From positions 1 through 48,458 of the IMG/VR virus record IMGVR_UViG_3300003332_000039: a DNA stretch of 48,458 nucleotides, one strand, 5' to 3'. Below, piece after piece: positions 30,481-40,119 of the stretch. The translations under genes were made by a program, and so were the position numbers. Numbering within the stretch: position 1 is the first letter of the stretch; each line of letters opens with the position of its first letter. The notes under the pieces are model-generated. The model saw only the letters and a list, made by a program, of their open reading frames with translations. It did not search any database and was not told where the DNA came from. The DNA comes from a virus.

Positions 30481-32463
30481 ATGTCAACAACAAATGTAGT
30501 AGGAGGACCTCCTTCGGTCCAGGATACAATAAGAACAATGAATCAATCAATTGGGCAGATGATGAGTTTTGTAAATAATCAAAAAACAATAGCTGAACAA
30601 AAGAGAGAATTTGATATAGGTAAAGGTTTAAGCGCTCTTGAGACGATGGCAAATCAAGCTGGTGGTTACAATGTTTTAGCTAAACAAATGGGATCAGCTC
30701 TTCCGGAGATGCTTCAATCTTTCGGTATGGATAGTTTACAAGCTCAAGGATTTGCTCAAGGATTAGCTAATATTAAAATGACTCCAGGTCAAGTTACAAT
30801 GGAAACTATTAAATCAGTGTACGCAGGTGGCCCTAATACTCCTGAATATCAACAATTATTTTTAAGTGGAAAATTTGGTGGGGACACTTCAATTCCTGGT
30901 ACATCTACAGGAATTGATCCAGTAGGTAAAAAAGCTGTTGGATTATTAGGAGATTACCTCAACGGAAATAATGGTGAAGAAACTGAAAAAGTTGTTGAAG
31001 GTGCAAATGGTGGTAAAGAAGAAGTAGCTCCAGCTGTTGTCACAGACACAGGTGCTGCTGAATTAGCAAAAGCTGAAACTGAAAGATCAGCTGATGAGGC
31101 TTTTAAACTTTCTGAACTTAATAAAGAGAGAAAAGAACTTTTAGATAAAGCTAAGTTAAGTAGAGATGCTGGAGATGTTACTGGTGTAGCTTTAGACCTC
31201 ACCAGAAGAGCTAACGCAATCGAAGCTCAAATTGAAGAACTTGGTGGAACCTTAGATAAATCCATTGAAAGTAAAAACGGAATCAAACCACTTCCTAAAA
31301 TTGGGGGACAAGGACAAATTACAGGTCTTTCAAGTGATAAAGGTTTGAGTAAAGAAGCAGATGAAAAATATAATCTAAACGGAAACATGAGCTCATTTGA
31401 AAGTTCTTATACTTCTAAATTTGCACGAACACCTTTACCTGGTGTATTTCCTACAGGTTTCTATGAAAATGAAAATCCAGATGCACTTAATGGTGGAATA
31501 CCAGTAACTAAAGCTGAGTTTAATACAATTCAATCGCCAACTTTAAAGGATAGTTCAAATTTAAGGTTAGCAGAGGATTTTAAAACTGCTGCAATTCCAG
31601 ATGATAAGAGAAATTCAATTCTTAATTTAATGGATAGTTCATATATTCCATCTACGATGGAATCTGCTAATTTACTCTCTAATTACGATCAGAAAATTAA
31701 TGATTATAATGTTCAAGTAAGAAGCGGACAAGCTCCTCCAATTCCTGTTGGAGAGAGGTTAAGATTAGAAGCTCTTCATAAAGTTGCTGAAGGTTTTGTT
31801 AATGAAACAGGTGTAAAAGATATTCCAGAAAATGTTCAAACACTTGCAGCGAACTCTTTAGTTGATAAAGCATTATCTTCTAAATCACTAAACACTTTAG
31901 CAGATGATGTTAATTTAATAATAACTGCTTCTAAAAACCCTTCTCTTGCTACTTATTTTATGCCGGAAGCTGAAAAGAATAGGTTAGAAAATAAAAAACT
32001 AAGCTTAGAAACAGCTAGGTTATTCGCAAATAAAGAAATAACACAAACTAATCAAGTAATGGCAGCTTTAAACTTTTTTGAAGCTCACGCAGCTAATCAA
32101 GTAAGTGGAAATGAAGGTGAAGTCTTAGCTTGGGAAACAGCTGTTGGAGAATATAAACGTATTCAAGGGAATGAAAATTTAAGTCAAGAAGAAAAAGCTG
32201 ATAGAATAAGTAAAAATATAATGGCAGCAGCTGTTTCAAAAGTATATGGAGTGATGTTTGGACAACTTGCTGAAAAACCTGTAGGCTGGACAGATGTTAG
32301 ATATAGAAGTGCTTTAGAGGCTGCTGGATATAGATTAACACATTGGGGTAAAGGTGGTACTGGTGTTGTTTCAACATTTACTTTTTTAGACCAAAATGAA
32401 GAACCAAGTAAAACAACTGTAACAGATGAAGGTACAAATTTACTTAATAACATAGGTAACTAG
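30481..32463 (+). CDS. Ejection/internal virion protein, medium
   Basis: A 660-residue, mostly helical protein rich in K, E, A and Q, with a charged coiled region at about 195-255. Second of three ejection-type proteins in the order small, medium, large, as with P22 gp7, gp20 and gp16. No enzymatic motif found. AAGGAG site. Function by position. Confidence 0.6.
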   Translation: MSTTNVVGGPPSVQDTIRTMNQSIGQMMSFVNNQKTIAEQKREFDIGKGLSALETMANQAGGYNVLAKQMGSALPEMLQSFGMDSLQAQGFAQGLANIKMTPGQVTMETIKSVYAGGPNTPEYQQLFLSGKFGGDTSIPGTSTGIDPVGKKAVGLLGDYLNGNNGEETEKVVEGANGGKEEVAPAVVTDTGAAELAKAETERSADEAFKLSELNKERKELLDKAKLSRDAGDVTGVALDLTRRANAIEAQIEELGGTLDKSIESKNGIKPLPKIGGQGQITGLSSDKGLSKEADEKYNLNGNMSSFESSYTSKFARTPLPGVFPTGFYENENPDALNGGIPVTKAEFNTIQSPTLKDSSNLRLAEDFKTAAIPDDKRNSILNLMDSSYIPSTMESANLLSNYDQKINDYNVQVRSGQAPPIPVGERLRLEALHKVAEGFVNETGVKDIPENVQTLAANSLVDKALSSKSLNTLADDVNLIITASKNPSLATYFMPEAEKNRLENKKLSLETARLFANKEITQTNQVMAALNFFEAHAANQVSGNEGEVLAWETAVGEYKRIQGNENLSQEEKADRISKNIMAAAVSKVYGVMFGQLAEKPVGWTDVRYRSALEAAGYRLTHWGKGGTGVVSTFTFLDQNEEPSKTTVTDEGTNLLNNIGN

Positions 32464-32472
32464 GAGTATTAA

Positions 32473-35400
32473 ATGACATTTCAAGAACTGACATCTAGTA
32501 CGGATTATAAAGCAGCCTCCTTTGAACTTCAAGCTAAAACACGTCAAGCTTGGGTTAAAAGAGATCTTTTAACTAATTCAGATTTTAAGCTACTTAAACC
32601 CGAGGATCAAAAAGCAACAATTAATGCAGCTTTATTCGCACCTCCTTCGTTTGAAGATCCTCAAGTGGATGCTTTTTCAAAAGATCTATTAGGTAAGGTG
32701 CAAGCCGGGGATAAAAATGCTAAATCTTTAATGGAAAAGGTGGTTATAAATCAAGTTAGAAAAGATAATTCGGTAATATACAACATTGCCGATAAAATTT
32801 TAACTTCCGATATAGTACAAGGAGCTATTGGGGATCAACTTGAAAATCTTGGAATAATCCCGAAAGAACTTTCTCAAAGTTCGGAAGCTAAAAAAATGAT
32901 AGCACACTTTGGTAATTTCTTAGATCGAACATCACCAGATGCTTCAGGTTTAAATACCCTTAAAACAATTGCTGCAATCTCAGGTACATTAGTGGATTTT
33001 GCTTCTATCTCAAATATGGTTGGAACCTCGGTAGAAGGAGCTAAAGGGGTTGGGATGTTTGCAAAGTTTGTAGATGAAGGTATTAGAAGTAGCGTGGGTA
33101 AAACTTCCGGTTTAGTTTTAGGTAGAATGGTAGGAGAAGGAGTGCATGCTGGAATTACTTCAATGCTTGGAGTAGCTAGAGAATTTGCCAGAGAAGCTCT
33201 TGTAGAAGAAGCAACTGGAAATCAGGATTTTCAAACAATCCTTTCTAAATCTGCAAGATGGTTTGGGGAATATTTCGCAATGGACCTCGCTGTGAATTGG
33301 GCAACTGGTGTACTGTGGCCTATGGTTAAAATAGGGGCTAAAGGTGGAATTAAAGGATATGGAGATATAGCTACAATTTATAAAAATTTAAACCCAACTG
33401 AGTTTAAAGAAATGCAACATTTAGTATTTTCAGGAGCAGATATACCTCAAGATATGTTAACAAGGCTACCAAAAGAATTACAACAAGATGTTGTATCCGA
33501 TGTAGTAACATTTAGAGTTCTTAAAAACATCGAAAAAATTACTGATGAAGGAGCTATGCAATTAATTGCTTCTAAAAATAATTTTAGTTTGATTAAAAAA
33601 GGTGATAGTTTATGGGAAATTTCTTCAAAAACAGGAGATAAAACAACACATACAGTTAAATCACTACAAGAAATTAGTAATCATATGGTAAAGGTAATTA
33701 CTAAGGGGCAAATGAACCCAATCTTTGCAAAAGCAACAATTGAAGAATTCTCTAAACGAGCAGCTTCAAGTCAGAATTTAAATATTAAAGCAATTATTAA
33801 AGGTGAGATACCTTTAAAATATTCTAAAGATATAAACATCTTAACCAGGTTAGCATCTCCTGTGGATGGAAAATTCTCTAAGAGTAAACTCGAAGCTTTC
33901 TCTAAGACCTTTGTTAGAGGTGGAGGAGGTGGTGATGAAGTTATTAAGGGAATTAAAGTTATAGACGAAGATGGGATGTTTAAGATTTATTCAAAGGAAG
34001 GACTTTTAAGTGAAATCCCAAAAGGAACTCTTAAAGCAACTGATGAAACTTTAGCTATCTCAAACTTAACTAAGAAACTCTCCGAACTTACAACTGGAAA
34101 AGAAGCAATCCCAGTGGGGGGTAATTTTATAGAGGCTTATTCTAAAAGTTTAATTAAACAAAATCTCTTTACCCCTGAATGGATGGCTTATGCAATCAAT
34201 AGATCAGGTGGGGTTCTAATTAAGGCTGGAGATAATTGGACGATCACTTCAAAAATTAATCCATCAATTAAGAGTACTTACAAAAATCTTAATGAAGTTG
34301 GAGAGAAACTTATCAGAGAAAATGCAACCTTAAATATGCTTAAGCAAAGTGCTGAAAAAAGAGGAATGAGAGTTGTTGGTACAGATAAATCGGAAATCTT
34401 GAAAATAATGGAAGGAAGAAATGAAATTGCCAGGGGTAAAAACATTAATGAACTTTTAGATCAGGTACCTGAGATTTTACCAAAGATGAGTTCTGAACTT
34501 GGACCATCTATTACTTTAACTAAAACCGGACAACTTGAAGTTAGAGTTACTAAAGATGGTTTAGCGATATCTAACCAAACTCAAATGATGAAGTTTTTAG
34601 ATAAATTTGCATCTCGAAGTTTCGGTGGAAAGAGTTTCTCTTTAACCGGAGGAGCTAAGGGGAGGATTGAATTCTCAGCTAAGAGGAAACAATTTGATGT
34701 AGTTATTGGAGAGATTGGAGAAAGAAGAACCTTTAATCAAGTTAAGAAAGCACGTGAATATCTCGAAGGTGGTTGGAAGGAAATGGAAAATCTTGAAATC
34801 TCCGCTAACAAAAAAGGTTATCGAATGGAGTATAAAGTTAGTAAATGGTTTCTTTACTCATCCGAAGGGGAGAAGTTAATATTTGATAAGTTTGATGATG
34901 TAACTAAAGCACTTAAAGAAGTACCTGTACCTGAATGGGCACCGGAATTATCCGGCCTGCCAGAGGAACTTTTAGATGGTTTTAAAAGACCTGAAGATGA
35001 TTTTTTTAGAATTAAAGAACCGGATTTAAGTAATTCAAAATTTGAATACTCTATCCTAGCTAAGGCTGGACAAATTTGGACTCCAATTAAATCAACTCTT
35101 GAAAGATTTGTAAAAGAAGGTGGAAATCCAATTGGATTAAAAATGTTCAATGATATAGAAGCAGCTAGGTTATTTGTGGTTGGTAGAGAAGGGGCAATTC
35201 GAAAAACTATTAGTACTATTTTTGATAATGGCTCTGGTAAGATTATGAAGAAGAAAGTTAGAAGATGGGTAGGGGAATATGCGGAGGCTCCTGATAAACT
35301 TAAACCTCAAATAATCGAAGATGCTTTAAGGGATAAAGTTAAATTTGGAACTCAAGAAATCAATGCAGCAGAAAAACTTAGAGCTTTCTATGGAACAACT

Positions 35401-36930
35401 GAAAATGAAGGAGCTTTCGCTTACTTCGGAATTGGAAAGAAGCAAGTTTTTATTAAAAATTACTTACCAAAAATTAAAGAATATTACCAAACCAATCCAG
35501 GAAAGGTCTTTACCGATGGTAATCCTCATGCTTACTTAGCATCAATTTTTGATAACAAAACCCCCAGAGAGCTTGATGCTTTCTTTAAACATGCCAGGAC
35601 TTCAGATATTGTTGATATTGCATTAGAGAAAGATCCTATGGCTCAACTTTATAGATACACTAACATAGGGCTAAAGGAAAAATACCTTGGAGAATTAATT
35701 GAAAAGGTTAAAACTTCCCCTACCTTAGCGTTAGATCGAACTATGCAAAAAAGGATGTTTAATTATTTAGCTCAAATTGGAGGTCTCCCACAAGGTAATG
35801 CTCAGGAAATTATTAGATCAATTACACCTCAGATTTTAAGTAAATTTGGAATTAGCCCTCAATTAACCAACGATATAACCTCTTGGTTTATGTCCTTAGG
35901 ATATTCCGCAAGTATGGGATTTAAACCCTGGTTACCAGTTAGGAATATGAATCAAATCTGGACAACCCTCGCTATGAGAATGCAAGACAACGGTTGGGTT
36001 AAGAAAGCATTAAGTGATGTTGCAGGACCTGAAGGTGGGGCAATTTTTGATGCTCTTCGAAAGAAAGGTAGTATTATGAGTGCTCTACCTTTGTTTGGTT
36101 CAGAAGTTATTGACCAAAATGCACTTCTCGGAAAGATAACTCATACATCACTTAAGATGTATAAAAATTCAGATGACTTTACCAGAGCAGTTGCTTATCA
36201 AGCTGCAAGTTTAAAATTCGATGACGCTTTTAAGAGAATTAAAAGCATAGGATTAAGCCCTGATGAATTCGGGCACATGTCTGGTGTCTCTCAAATGGAC
36301 CCAACTACTAGAAATGCTATATTCAAATTAATGAATGAAGGAAAGATCAATGGAGCTAAGGATATGTTTGCGTCTGAAATTGTAACAGAAACCATGTTTC
36401 CTTATAGATCAGGAATGGCTCCTCTTGCATTCTCAGGTACACTTGGGAAAATGTTCGGGATGATGGGGCATTACCCGGCATATTATGTGGATAACATCCG
36501 GAGAGGTATAAAATACATGAATACAGGTGAGAAAATTGTAGCTGGGAGTATAATGGCTGGTAATTCCCTTGCACTTTATGGAGCATTTAGAGCAATTGGA
36601 GTACGTGCGGATAATTTCAAACCTTGGGAACCAGCAATCTTCACTGGAGGACCAGCTTGGGAAATTATGCAAGACACATTATCAGCTGTTGGAGGAGGGT
36701 TTGAAGGAAAGCAAGCGAGGGCTAAACTTTTAGGTTTAAGTAATAAAAATGGTAAGCTTGAGTTTAATCCTACAAACTCAACCATTTTTAAATGGACAGT
36801 ACCGGGTGCTTTTGAAATTAAAAAAATGCAGGATGCAGTTCAACTTTCAAATGAAGGTGATACCTGGGGAGCTTTCCTTTCAAGTATGGGAGCATCTTAT
36901 AATAGTGATTGGGAAATTATGAGTCCTTAA
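32473..36930 (+). CDS. Large ejection/internal virion protein
   Basis: A 1485-residue protein, the largest gene. Long helical, K/E-rich, with repeated blocks of about 70 residues (N-F-S-L-I-K-K-G-D-S-L-W-E-I-S-S-K..., D-N-W-T-I-T-S-K-I-N-P...) that look like tandem small domains at about 370-830, and a C-terminal hydrophobic part (S-G-T-L-G-K-M-F-G-M-M-G-H-Y, I-V-A-G-S-I-M-A-G-N-S-L-A-L-Y). Likely forms part of the channel through the cell envelope. No transglycosylase motif (E...S) is obvious. It overlaps the convergent HTH gene by 14 bases. Confidence 0.65.
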   Translation: MTFQELTSSTDYKAASFELQAKTRQAWVKRDLLTNSDFKLLKPEDQKATINAALFAPPSFEDPQVDAFSKDLLGKVQAGDKNAKSLMEKVVINQVRKDNSVIYNIADKILTSDIVQGAIGDQLENLGIIPKELSQSSEAKKMIAHFGNFLDRTSPDASGLNTLKTIAAISGTLVDFASISNMVGTSVEGAKGVGMFAKFVDEGIRSSVGKTSGLVLGRMVGEGVHAGITSMLGVAREFAREALVEEATGNQDFQTILSKSARWFGEYFAMDLAVNWATGVLWPMVKIGAKGGIKGYGDIATIYKNLNPTEFKEMQHLVFSGADIPQDMLTRLPKELQQDVVSDVVTFRVLKNIEKITDEGAMQLIASKNNFSLIKKGDSLWEISSKTGDKTTHTVKSLQEISNHMVKVITKGQMNPIFAKATIEEFSKRAASSQNLNIKAIIKGEIPLKYSKDINILTRLASPVDGKFSKSKLEAFSKTFVRGGGGGDEVIKGIKVIDEDGMFKIYSKEGLLSEIPKGTLKATDETLAISNLTKKLSELTTGKEAIPVGGNFIEAYSKSLIKQNLFTPEWMAYAINRSGGVLIKAGDNWTITSKINPSIKSTYKNLNEVGEKLIRENATLNMLKQSAEKRGMRVVGTDKSEILKIMEGRNEIARGKNINELLDQVPEILPKMSSELGPSITLTKTGQLEVRVTKDGLAISNQTQMMKFLDKFASRSFGGKSFSLTGGAKGRIEFSAKRKQFDVVIGEIGERRTFNQVKKAREYLEGGWKEMENLEISANKKGYRMEYKVSKWFLYSSEGEKLIFDKFDDVTKALKEVPVPEWAPELSGLPEELLDGFKRPEDDFFRIKEPDLSNSKFEYSILAKAGQIWTPIKSTLERFVKEGGNPIGLKMFNDIEAARLFVVGREGAIRKTISTIFDNGSGKIMKKKVRRWVGEYAEAPDKLKPQIIEDALRDKVKFGTQEINAAEKLRAFYGTTENEGAFAYFGIGKKQVFIKNYLPKIKEYYQTNPGKVFTDGNPHAYLASIFDNKTPRELDAFFKHARTSDIVDIALEKDPMAQLYRYTNIGLKEKYLGELIEKVKTSPTLALDRTMQKRMFNYLAQIGGLPQGNAQEIIRSITPQILSKFGISPQLTNDITSWFMSLGYSASMGFKPWLPVRNMNQIWTTLAMRMQDNGWVKKALSDVAGPEGGAIFDALRKKGSIMSALPLFGSEVIDQNALLGKITHTSLKMYKNSDDFTRAVAYQAASLKFDDAFKRIKSIGLSPDEFGHMSGVSQMDPTTRNAIFKLMNEGKINGAKDMFASEIVTETMFPYRSGMAPLAFSGTLGKMFGMMGHYPAYYVDNIRRGIKYMNTGEKIVAGSIMAGNSLALYGAFRAIGVRADNFKPWEPAIFTGGPAWEIMQDTLSAVGGGFEGKQARAKLLGLSNKNGKLEFNPTNSTIFKWTVPGAFEIKKMQDAVQLSNEGDTWGAFLSSMGASYNSDWEIMSP

Positions 36931-37474
36931 GTTTAAGATAAGCTTCAAGTTTAGAAAGGGTAGTTTTAAAGACTACTCTTTTTTTATTTCTCAAAAGTGC
37001 ATCAATCTTTAAATCCTCGCTAAAAGGGGAATGAGATATTGAATAACTCTTTATATCCTTAAAGGTAAAAATAGAACCTGAGGTTAATTTTAAAGCCCCG
37101 GGTAAGTTATATAATTTACCTAAGTTTTCAATTCGTTCTTTATGTTTAAGTTTCATACGGTAGAGGGATGATTTAACTTGATCTTTGGTTAAGTTAGTTA
37201 CCTTAACTATCTCAGCAACAGATGAAGGTAATTTAACTTTCGGATTAGCTTTAATCCACTTTATTAAACCCCCAGTTAATTTAGGGGGTAAATTTCCTTT
37301 TGATGGTCGTCCGGAGGGGTAGGTTAAATTAAAATCCTTAAGATATCTCCTGGCTGTTTGAGTTGAAATTCCCAATTTATCTCCTACCTCACGACAACTT
37401 AAGGAGGTTTCAAATGTTTTTTTAAGCTTAATTACAAAATTCAAATCATCGGTTAATTTATTTCTACTCATCAC
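36917..37474 (-). CDS. Helix-turn-helix DNA-binding protein
   Basis: A 185-residue protein with two HTH-like segments: residues about 22-48 (L-S-C-R-E-V-G-D-K-L-G-I-S-T-Q-T-A-R-R-Y-L-K) and about 80-110 (P-S-S-V-A-E-I-V-K-V-T-N-L-T-K-D-Q-V-K-S-S-L-Y-R-M-K). The last gene of the leftward replication arm; probably a regulator, or a small terminase-like or recombination DNA-binding protein. Its 3' end also holds the late-operon terminator on the other strand. Confidence 0.7.
   Translation of the reverse strand: MMSRNKLTDDLNFVIKLKKTFETSLSCREVGDKLGISTQTARRYLKDFNLTYPSGRPSKGNLPPKLTGGLIKWIKANPKVKLPSSVAEIVKVTNLTKDQVKSSLYRMKLKHKERIENLGKLYNLPGALKLTSGSIFTFKDIKSYSISHSPFSEDLKIDALLRNKKRVVFKTTLSKLEAYLKLKDS
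36955..36986 (+). terminator. Late-operon terminator inside the HTH gene
   Basis: AGGGTAGT (36957-36964), 7-base loop, ACTACTCT (36972-36979), then TTTTTTT. It lies 25 bases after the large ejection gene and within the antisense coding sequence of the convergent HTH gene. Confidence 0.8.
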
Positions 37475-37760
37475 CTACCTCAAAATTAAACTTAAGTTGT
37501 TTCTTACAAGTACTTTTGGCGTGAAAAGTTTTATTTTTAAGTTCAAGTGCACCTTCGGCAGCTTGAAGTGCTGTTTCTCCGTAAGCATAATTATTGTAAT
37601 CTATGTTACCTTGTCCTGAATTGTAAGGTGTACCACAAATCCATTTTGATTTAATTAAAGGATTAAAAAAACTACACTCTCTAGGCCAGGTTGTAATTCC
37701 AACTGTGTATTTTAAACCTAACTTTTTTAAAACTGAATATAATTGTTTACTATTACTCAT
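37464..37760 (-). CDS. Hypothetical protein
   Basis: A 98-residue protein (L-Y-S-V-L-K-K-L-G-L-K-Y-T-V-G-I..., then G-T-P-Y-N-S-G-Q-G-N-I-D-Y-N-N-Y-A-Y-G-E-T-A-L-Q-A-A-E-G-A). Aromatic-rich, mixed fold; the end is basic. Overlaps neighbours by 4-11 bases. No family recognised. Confidence 0.65.
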   Translation of the reverse strand: MSNSKQLYSVLKKLGLKYTVGITTWPRECSFFNPLIKSKWICGTPYNSGQGNIDYNNYAYGETALQAAEGALELKNKTFHAKSTCKKQLKFNFEVGDE

Positions 37761-37933
37761 TCATTTTTCTCCTTTAAAACATATTCAATACCTGAACCTT
37801 TACAAGCTGAACATTTAGTTTTATTTAAATTCTCCTCACCTAAACCATTACAATTTGAACAAGTTACTTCTTTATAGTCTTCGTCATTTTTGTAATCAAA
37901 TATTTCTTTATACCTGTAACTAATTTTACTCAT
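37757..37933 (-). CDS. DnaJ-type zinc-finger mini-protein
   Basis: Fifty-eight residues, one CxxCxGxG pair: C-S-N-C-N-G-L-G and C-S-A-C-K-G-S-G, the zinc-finger core of DnaJ, without a J domain. Start at 37933 after AGGAG; the stop overlaps the next start (ATGA). It resembles the left-arm zinc proteins at 1404-2284. May bind unfolded protein or RNA; function unknown. Confidence 0.65.
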   Translation of the reverse strand: MSKISYRYKEIFDYKNDEDYKEVTCSNCNGLGEENLNKTKCSACKGSGIEYVLKEKNE

Positions 37934-38153
37934 TTTTACTCCTTTCTTGATTTATTTCAAATCCACAGAAAGGACAATAATGAAAAACGTCATTACTACA
38001 AATACCAGATTTATGGTTAATATATTTAAATCCTAAGTCGTCAGATAATATCCAAGGTGTGTTGTTTAACAATCTACACTGTAAAGGAGCACATCCTTCG
38101 AGAATGTTCTCAACATATTTACATTTATCTTTTTCTTTATTTATCCCATTCAT
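37926..38153 (-). CDS. Small cysteine-rich protein
   Basis: Seventy-five residues with C11, C21, C26 and C52, and C-P-F-C-G at 60-64. A Lar-like or zinc-ribbon knuckle at the C-terminus (Y-C-P-F-C-G-F-E-I). It overlaps the helicase gene end by 17 bases. Function unknown. Confidence 0.65.
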   Translation of the reverse strand: MNGINKEKDKCKYVENILEGCAPLQCRLLNNTPWILSDDLGFKYINHKSGICSNDVFHYCPFCGFEINQERSKNE

Positions 38154-39468
38154 AAAGTTCCTCCCCGGTGGTGGAAGGGTATTTCATATTCCTTCCTCTT
38201 AAACTTATGTTAACCAATCCTTCCTGGTGGAGGTGCTGCATGATCTTAAGAACTAAATCAGCAGTGACTCCATAAGGACTTAATCTTTGAAGTAATTGCC
38301 GTCTGGTAATTTTCTTCCTTTGCTTGACTAAATCTTTGGTATGATTATATGCTTTATTATAAGCAGATATTCCAACTTCTTTAGTTATCCCTTGAGCACC
38401 ATCATAGGTTGCATTCAAAATATCCTCAGCTTCTTTAAGAATTTCTAAAGTAATTTCTCTCCCTTCTTCATATCTTTGAGCTTTCAATATCAATGCAAGC
38501 TTTCTTAAATGAATATCAAATCTAGACTTCATATCCATAGTTTCATCATTTTCAGTCATGAGCTTCTTACGATGCCTGGCGTAGAGTTTGTTGTAATAAA
38601 CTTGTGCTTCTTCATTAAAGTAATATTCCCCTTGAGCATTATTAGCAACCCAAGCAAGCCTCTTAGCGAGCTCTGTGCGATCAGGTGCTCCCTTTACCTC
38701 CCTCGGCTCCGGGTAGGCTCTTGTTGGTCTTGGAGCGTGTACTAGCATTAATCTTGAAAGAAACCCTCCACCCATTGCTTCCTCAGGAATACTTTCATTG
38801 ATACCTTTAATAGTAGTTGCTCCAATTAAGGTAAAGTAGATATTTTTAAAAGTTACCTCACCCCGGCCTACGGTTGAACTACTATCTACATCTTTACAAT
38901 CATAAAGATCAACTAGTTTATTTATTAAACCAGTGTTGTATTTTTGTTTTCCTAGAAAAGTTGCAAGTTCAGAAACCACAACTGCACACTCTGAACCTCG
39001 GTTACCTATGAAATTTTCATCTCCTATCTTAATCGGTACACCTTCTTTAGGAATAAGTGCAATTTCAAGAGCTTCTGGAGTTACTTTAGTCCGGAGGAGG
39101 TTTACTTCTTTAGCAAATTTCATTACCGGATCTGGATAGAACTTGGTAAAATCACTAACTACTTTTTCTCCAAACTGCCTAACTGCTGTTGACTTAGCAC
39201 AAAGCCTAGGAGGAGCAACCAGGACGATGAAGAAGTTAGGATATAGAGGATCTGGAAACCACTTAAAGTAAGCATCCCTTTTCAATGCTGAAGAGATTGT
39301 CCAGATTGCACTCCAAAGACAGAGGTGGGTTGGAGTTTCTATTCCACGAGTGGCTAGAACAAAATCAGTTAAAAACCCCTCTTTTGGGAGAAACCTATCA
39401 AACCCTTCTTCTTTCCAAAATTTATCAACTATATCATCTTCATTATATGGTGTAGGAGTTTTTAGCAT
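38137..39468 (-). CDS. DUF3987-type helicase/primase-like protein
   Basis: A 443-residue protein with the DUF3987 arrangement: T-P-T-H-L-C-L-W-S-A-I-W-T-I-S near 45-60, A-P-P-R-L-C-A-K-S-T (85-94, a relaxed Walker A with K92-S93), A-V-V-V-S-E-L-A-T-F (Walker B region) and L-I-G-A-T-T. The C-terminus (R-R-Q-L-L-Q-R-L-S-P-Y-G-V-T...) is a winged helix. In phages such proteins take the place of DnaB/primase in replication modules, here next to a DNA polymerase I. A primase domain is not visible. Confidence 0.8.
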   Translation of the reverse strand: MLKTPTPYNEDDIVDKFWKEEGFDRFLPKEGFLTDFVLATRGIETPTHLCLWSAIWTISSALKRDAYFKWFPDPLYPNFFIVLVAPPRLCAKSTAVRQFGEKVVSDFTKFYPDPVMKFAKEVNLLRTKVTPEALEIALIPKEGVPIKIGDENFIGNRGSECAVVVSELATFLGKQKYNTGLINKLVDLYDCKDVDSSSTVGRGEVTFKNIYFTLIGATTIKGINESIPEEAMGGGFLSRLMLVHAPRPTRAYPEPREVKGAPDRTELAKRLAWVANNAQGEYYFNEEAQVYYNKLYARHRKKLMTENDETMDMKSRFDIHLRKLALILKAQRYEEGREITLEILKEAEDILNATYDGAQGITKEVGISAYNKAYNHTKDLVKQRKKITRRQLLQRLSPYGVTADLVLKIMQHLHQEGLVNISLRGRNMKYPSTTGEELYEWDK

Positions 39469-39485
39469 ACTTTATCCTTTTAAAT

Positions 39486-39710
39486 TTATTCTTCATACTT
39501 AATTTCATTAATTCTTTCATTAATCTCTTCTTCGATTAAGTTTAAATTTTCAACACTCATTCCGTAGTAAAGATCAATTGGATCTCGTTGAGGACTATTA
39601 AACCATACATAGTAATTAAAGAGTGAATCTTCATTATATGCAAAATTAACATCAACTTCAATGGTAAGTTCCATTGTTAAGGAACCTTTTTTTATATACT
39701 CACTATTCAT
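39486..39710 (-). CDS. Small acidic hypothetical protein
   Basis: Seventy-four residues. Strands (M-E-L-T-I-E-V-D-V-N-F-A-Y) then an acidic helix (L-N-L-I-E-E-E-I-N-E-R-I-N-E-I). GGAGTTAATA precedes the ATG at 39710. No family recognised. Between helicase and polymerase genes, so perhaps a replication accessory. Confidence 0.65.
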   Translation of the reverse strand: MNSEYIKKGSLTMELTIEVDVNFAYNEDSLFNYYVWFNSPQRDPIDLYYGMSVENLNLIEEEINERINEIKYEE

Positions 39711-39719
39711 TATTAACTC

Positions 39720-39929
39720 CTATAAACTTATTAATTTACTTTTAACTTCTTCCGGGTATCTTTTGATAAATTCTTTACTAACATTTTTCATTAACTCCTC
39801 AAACTCGTTTAAATCTTCTTTAGGAATTTGTTTAAATATTGAATTCTCCAAAGCATCGCATAGAGTTAGGATAAATTCTTTCTCACTTTTGTATTGTTTT
39901 CTTTTTCCTTTTTTAATTTGATTTTTCAT
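39720..39929 (-). CDS. Small helical hypothetical protein
   Basis: Sixty-nine residues. A lysine-rich N-terminus (K-N-Q-I-K-K-G-K-R-K-Q-Y-K) then helices (E-F-I-L-T-L-C-D-A-L, E-F-E-E-L-M-K-N-V-S-K-E-F-I). AAGGAA site. Function unknown; may bind DNA. Confidence 0.65.
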   Translation of the reverse strand: MKNQIKKGKRKQYKSEKEFILTLCDALENSIFKQIPKEDLNEFEELMKNVSKEFIKRYPEEVKSKLISL

Positions 39930-39993
39930 TTAAATTCCTTTTAAATTTTTCAGGGTTATTTAAATATTGTGTTGTGTATTTAAAATGTCCTTT

Positions 39994-40119
39994 TTAAATT
40001 TCTCTTTCCCAATATGGGCTAGTAAAAAACTTTGTAATTATGTGTTTAGGCCAACAGTAGAACCACCAACCTCCTCCAACATAATAACTTTTAAACCAAG
40101 GTCTACGTTTTGGTATCAC
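39994..40119 (-). CDS. 41-residue aromatic, basic peptide with GTG start
   Basis: GTG at 40119 overlaps the polymerase stop (GTGA) and has AAGGAG at good spacing, inside the end of the polymerase gene. It reads (M)-I-P-K-R-R-P-W-F-K-S-Y-Y-V-G-G-G-W-W-F, then C-W-P-K-H and W-E-R-E. Very rich in W, Y and F. Not long enough to name; could be a DNA-binding or membrane-active peptide. Confidence 0.5.
   Translation of the reverse strand: MIPKRRPWFKSYYVGGGWWFYCWPKHIITKFFTSPYWEREI

Noticed and set aside
32473-36930. Transglycosylase or peptidase domain in the large ejection protein
   Set aside because: I looked for a lysozyme-like E..S..Q..N order and for H/D/C triads and found none convincing; the call stays structural.
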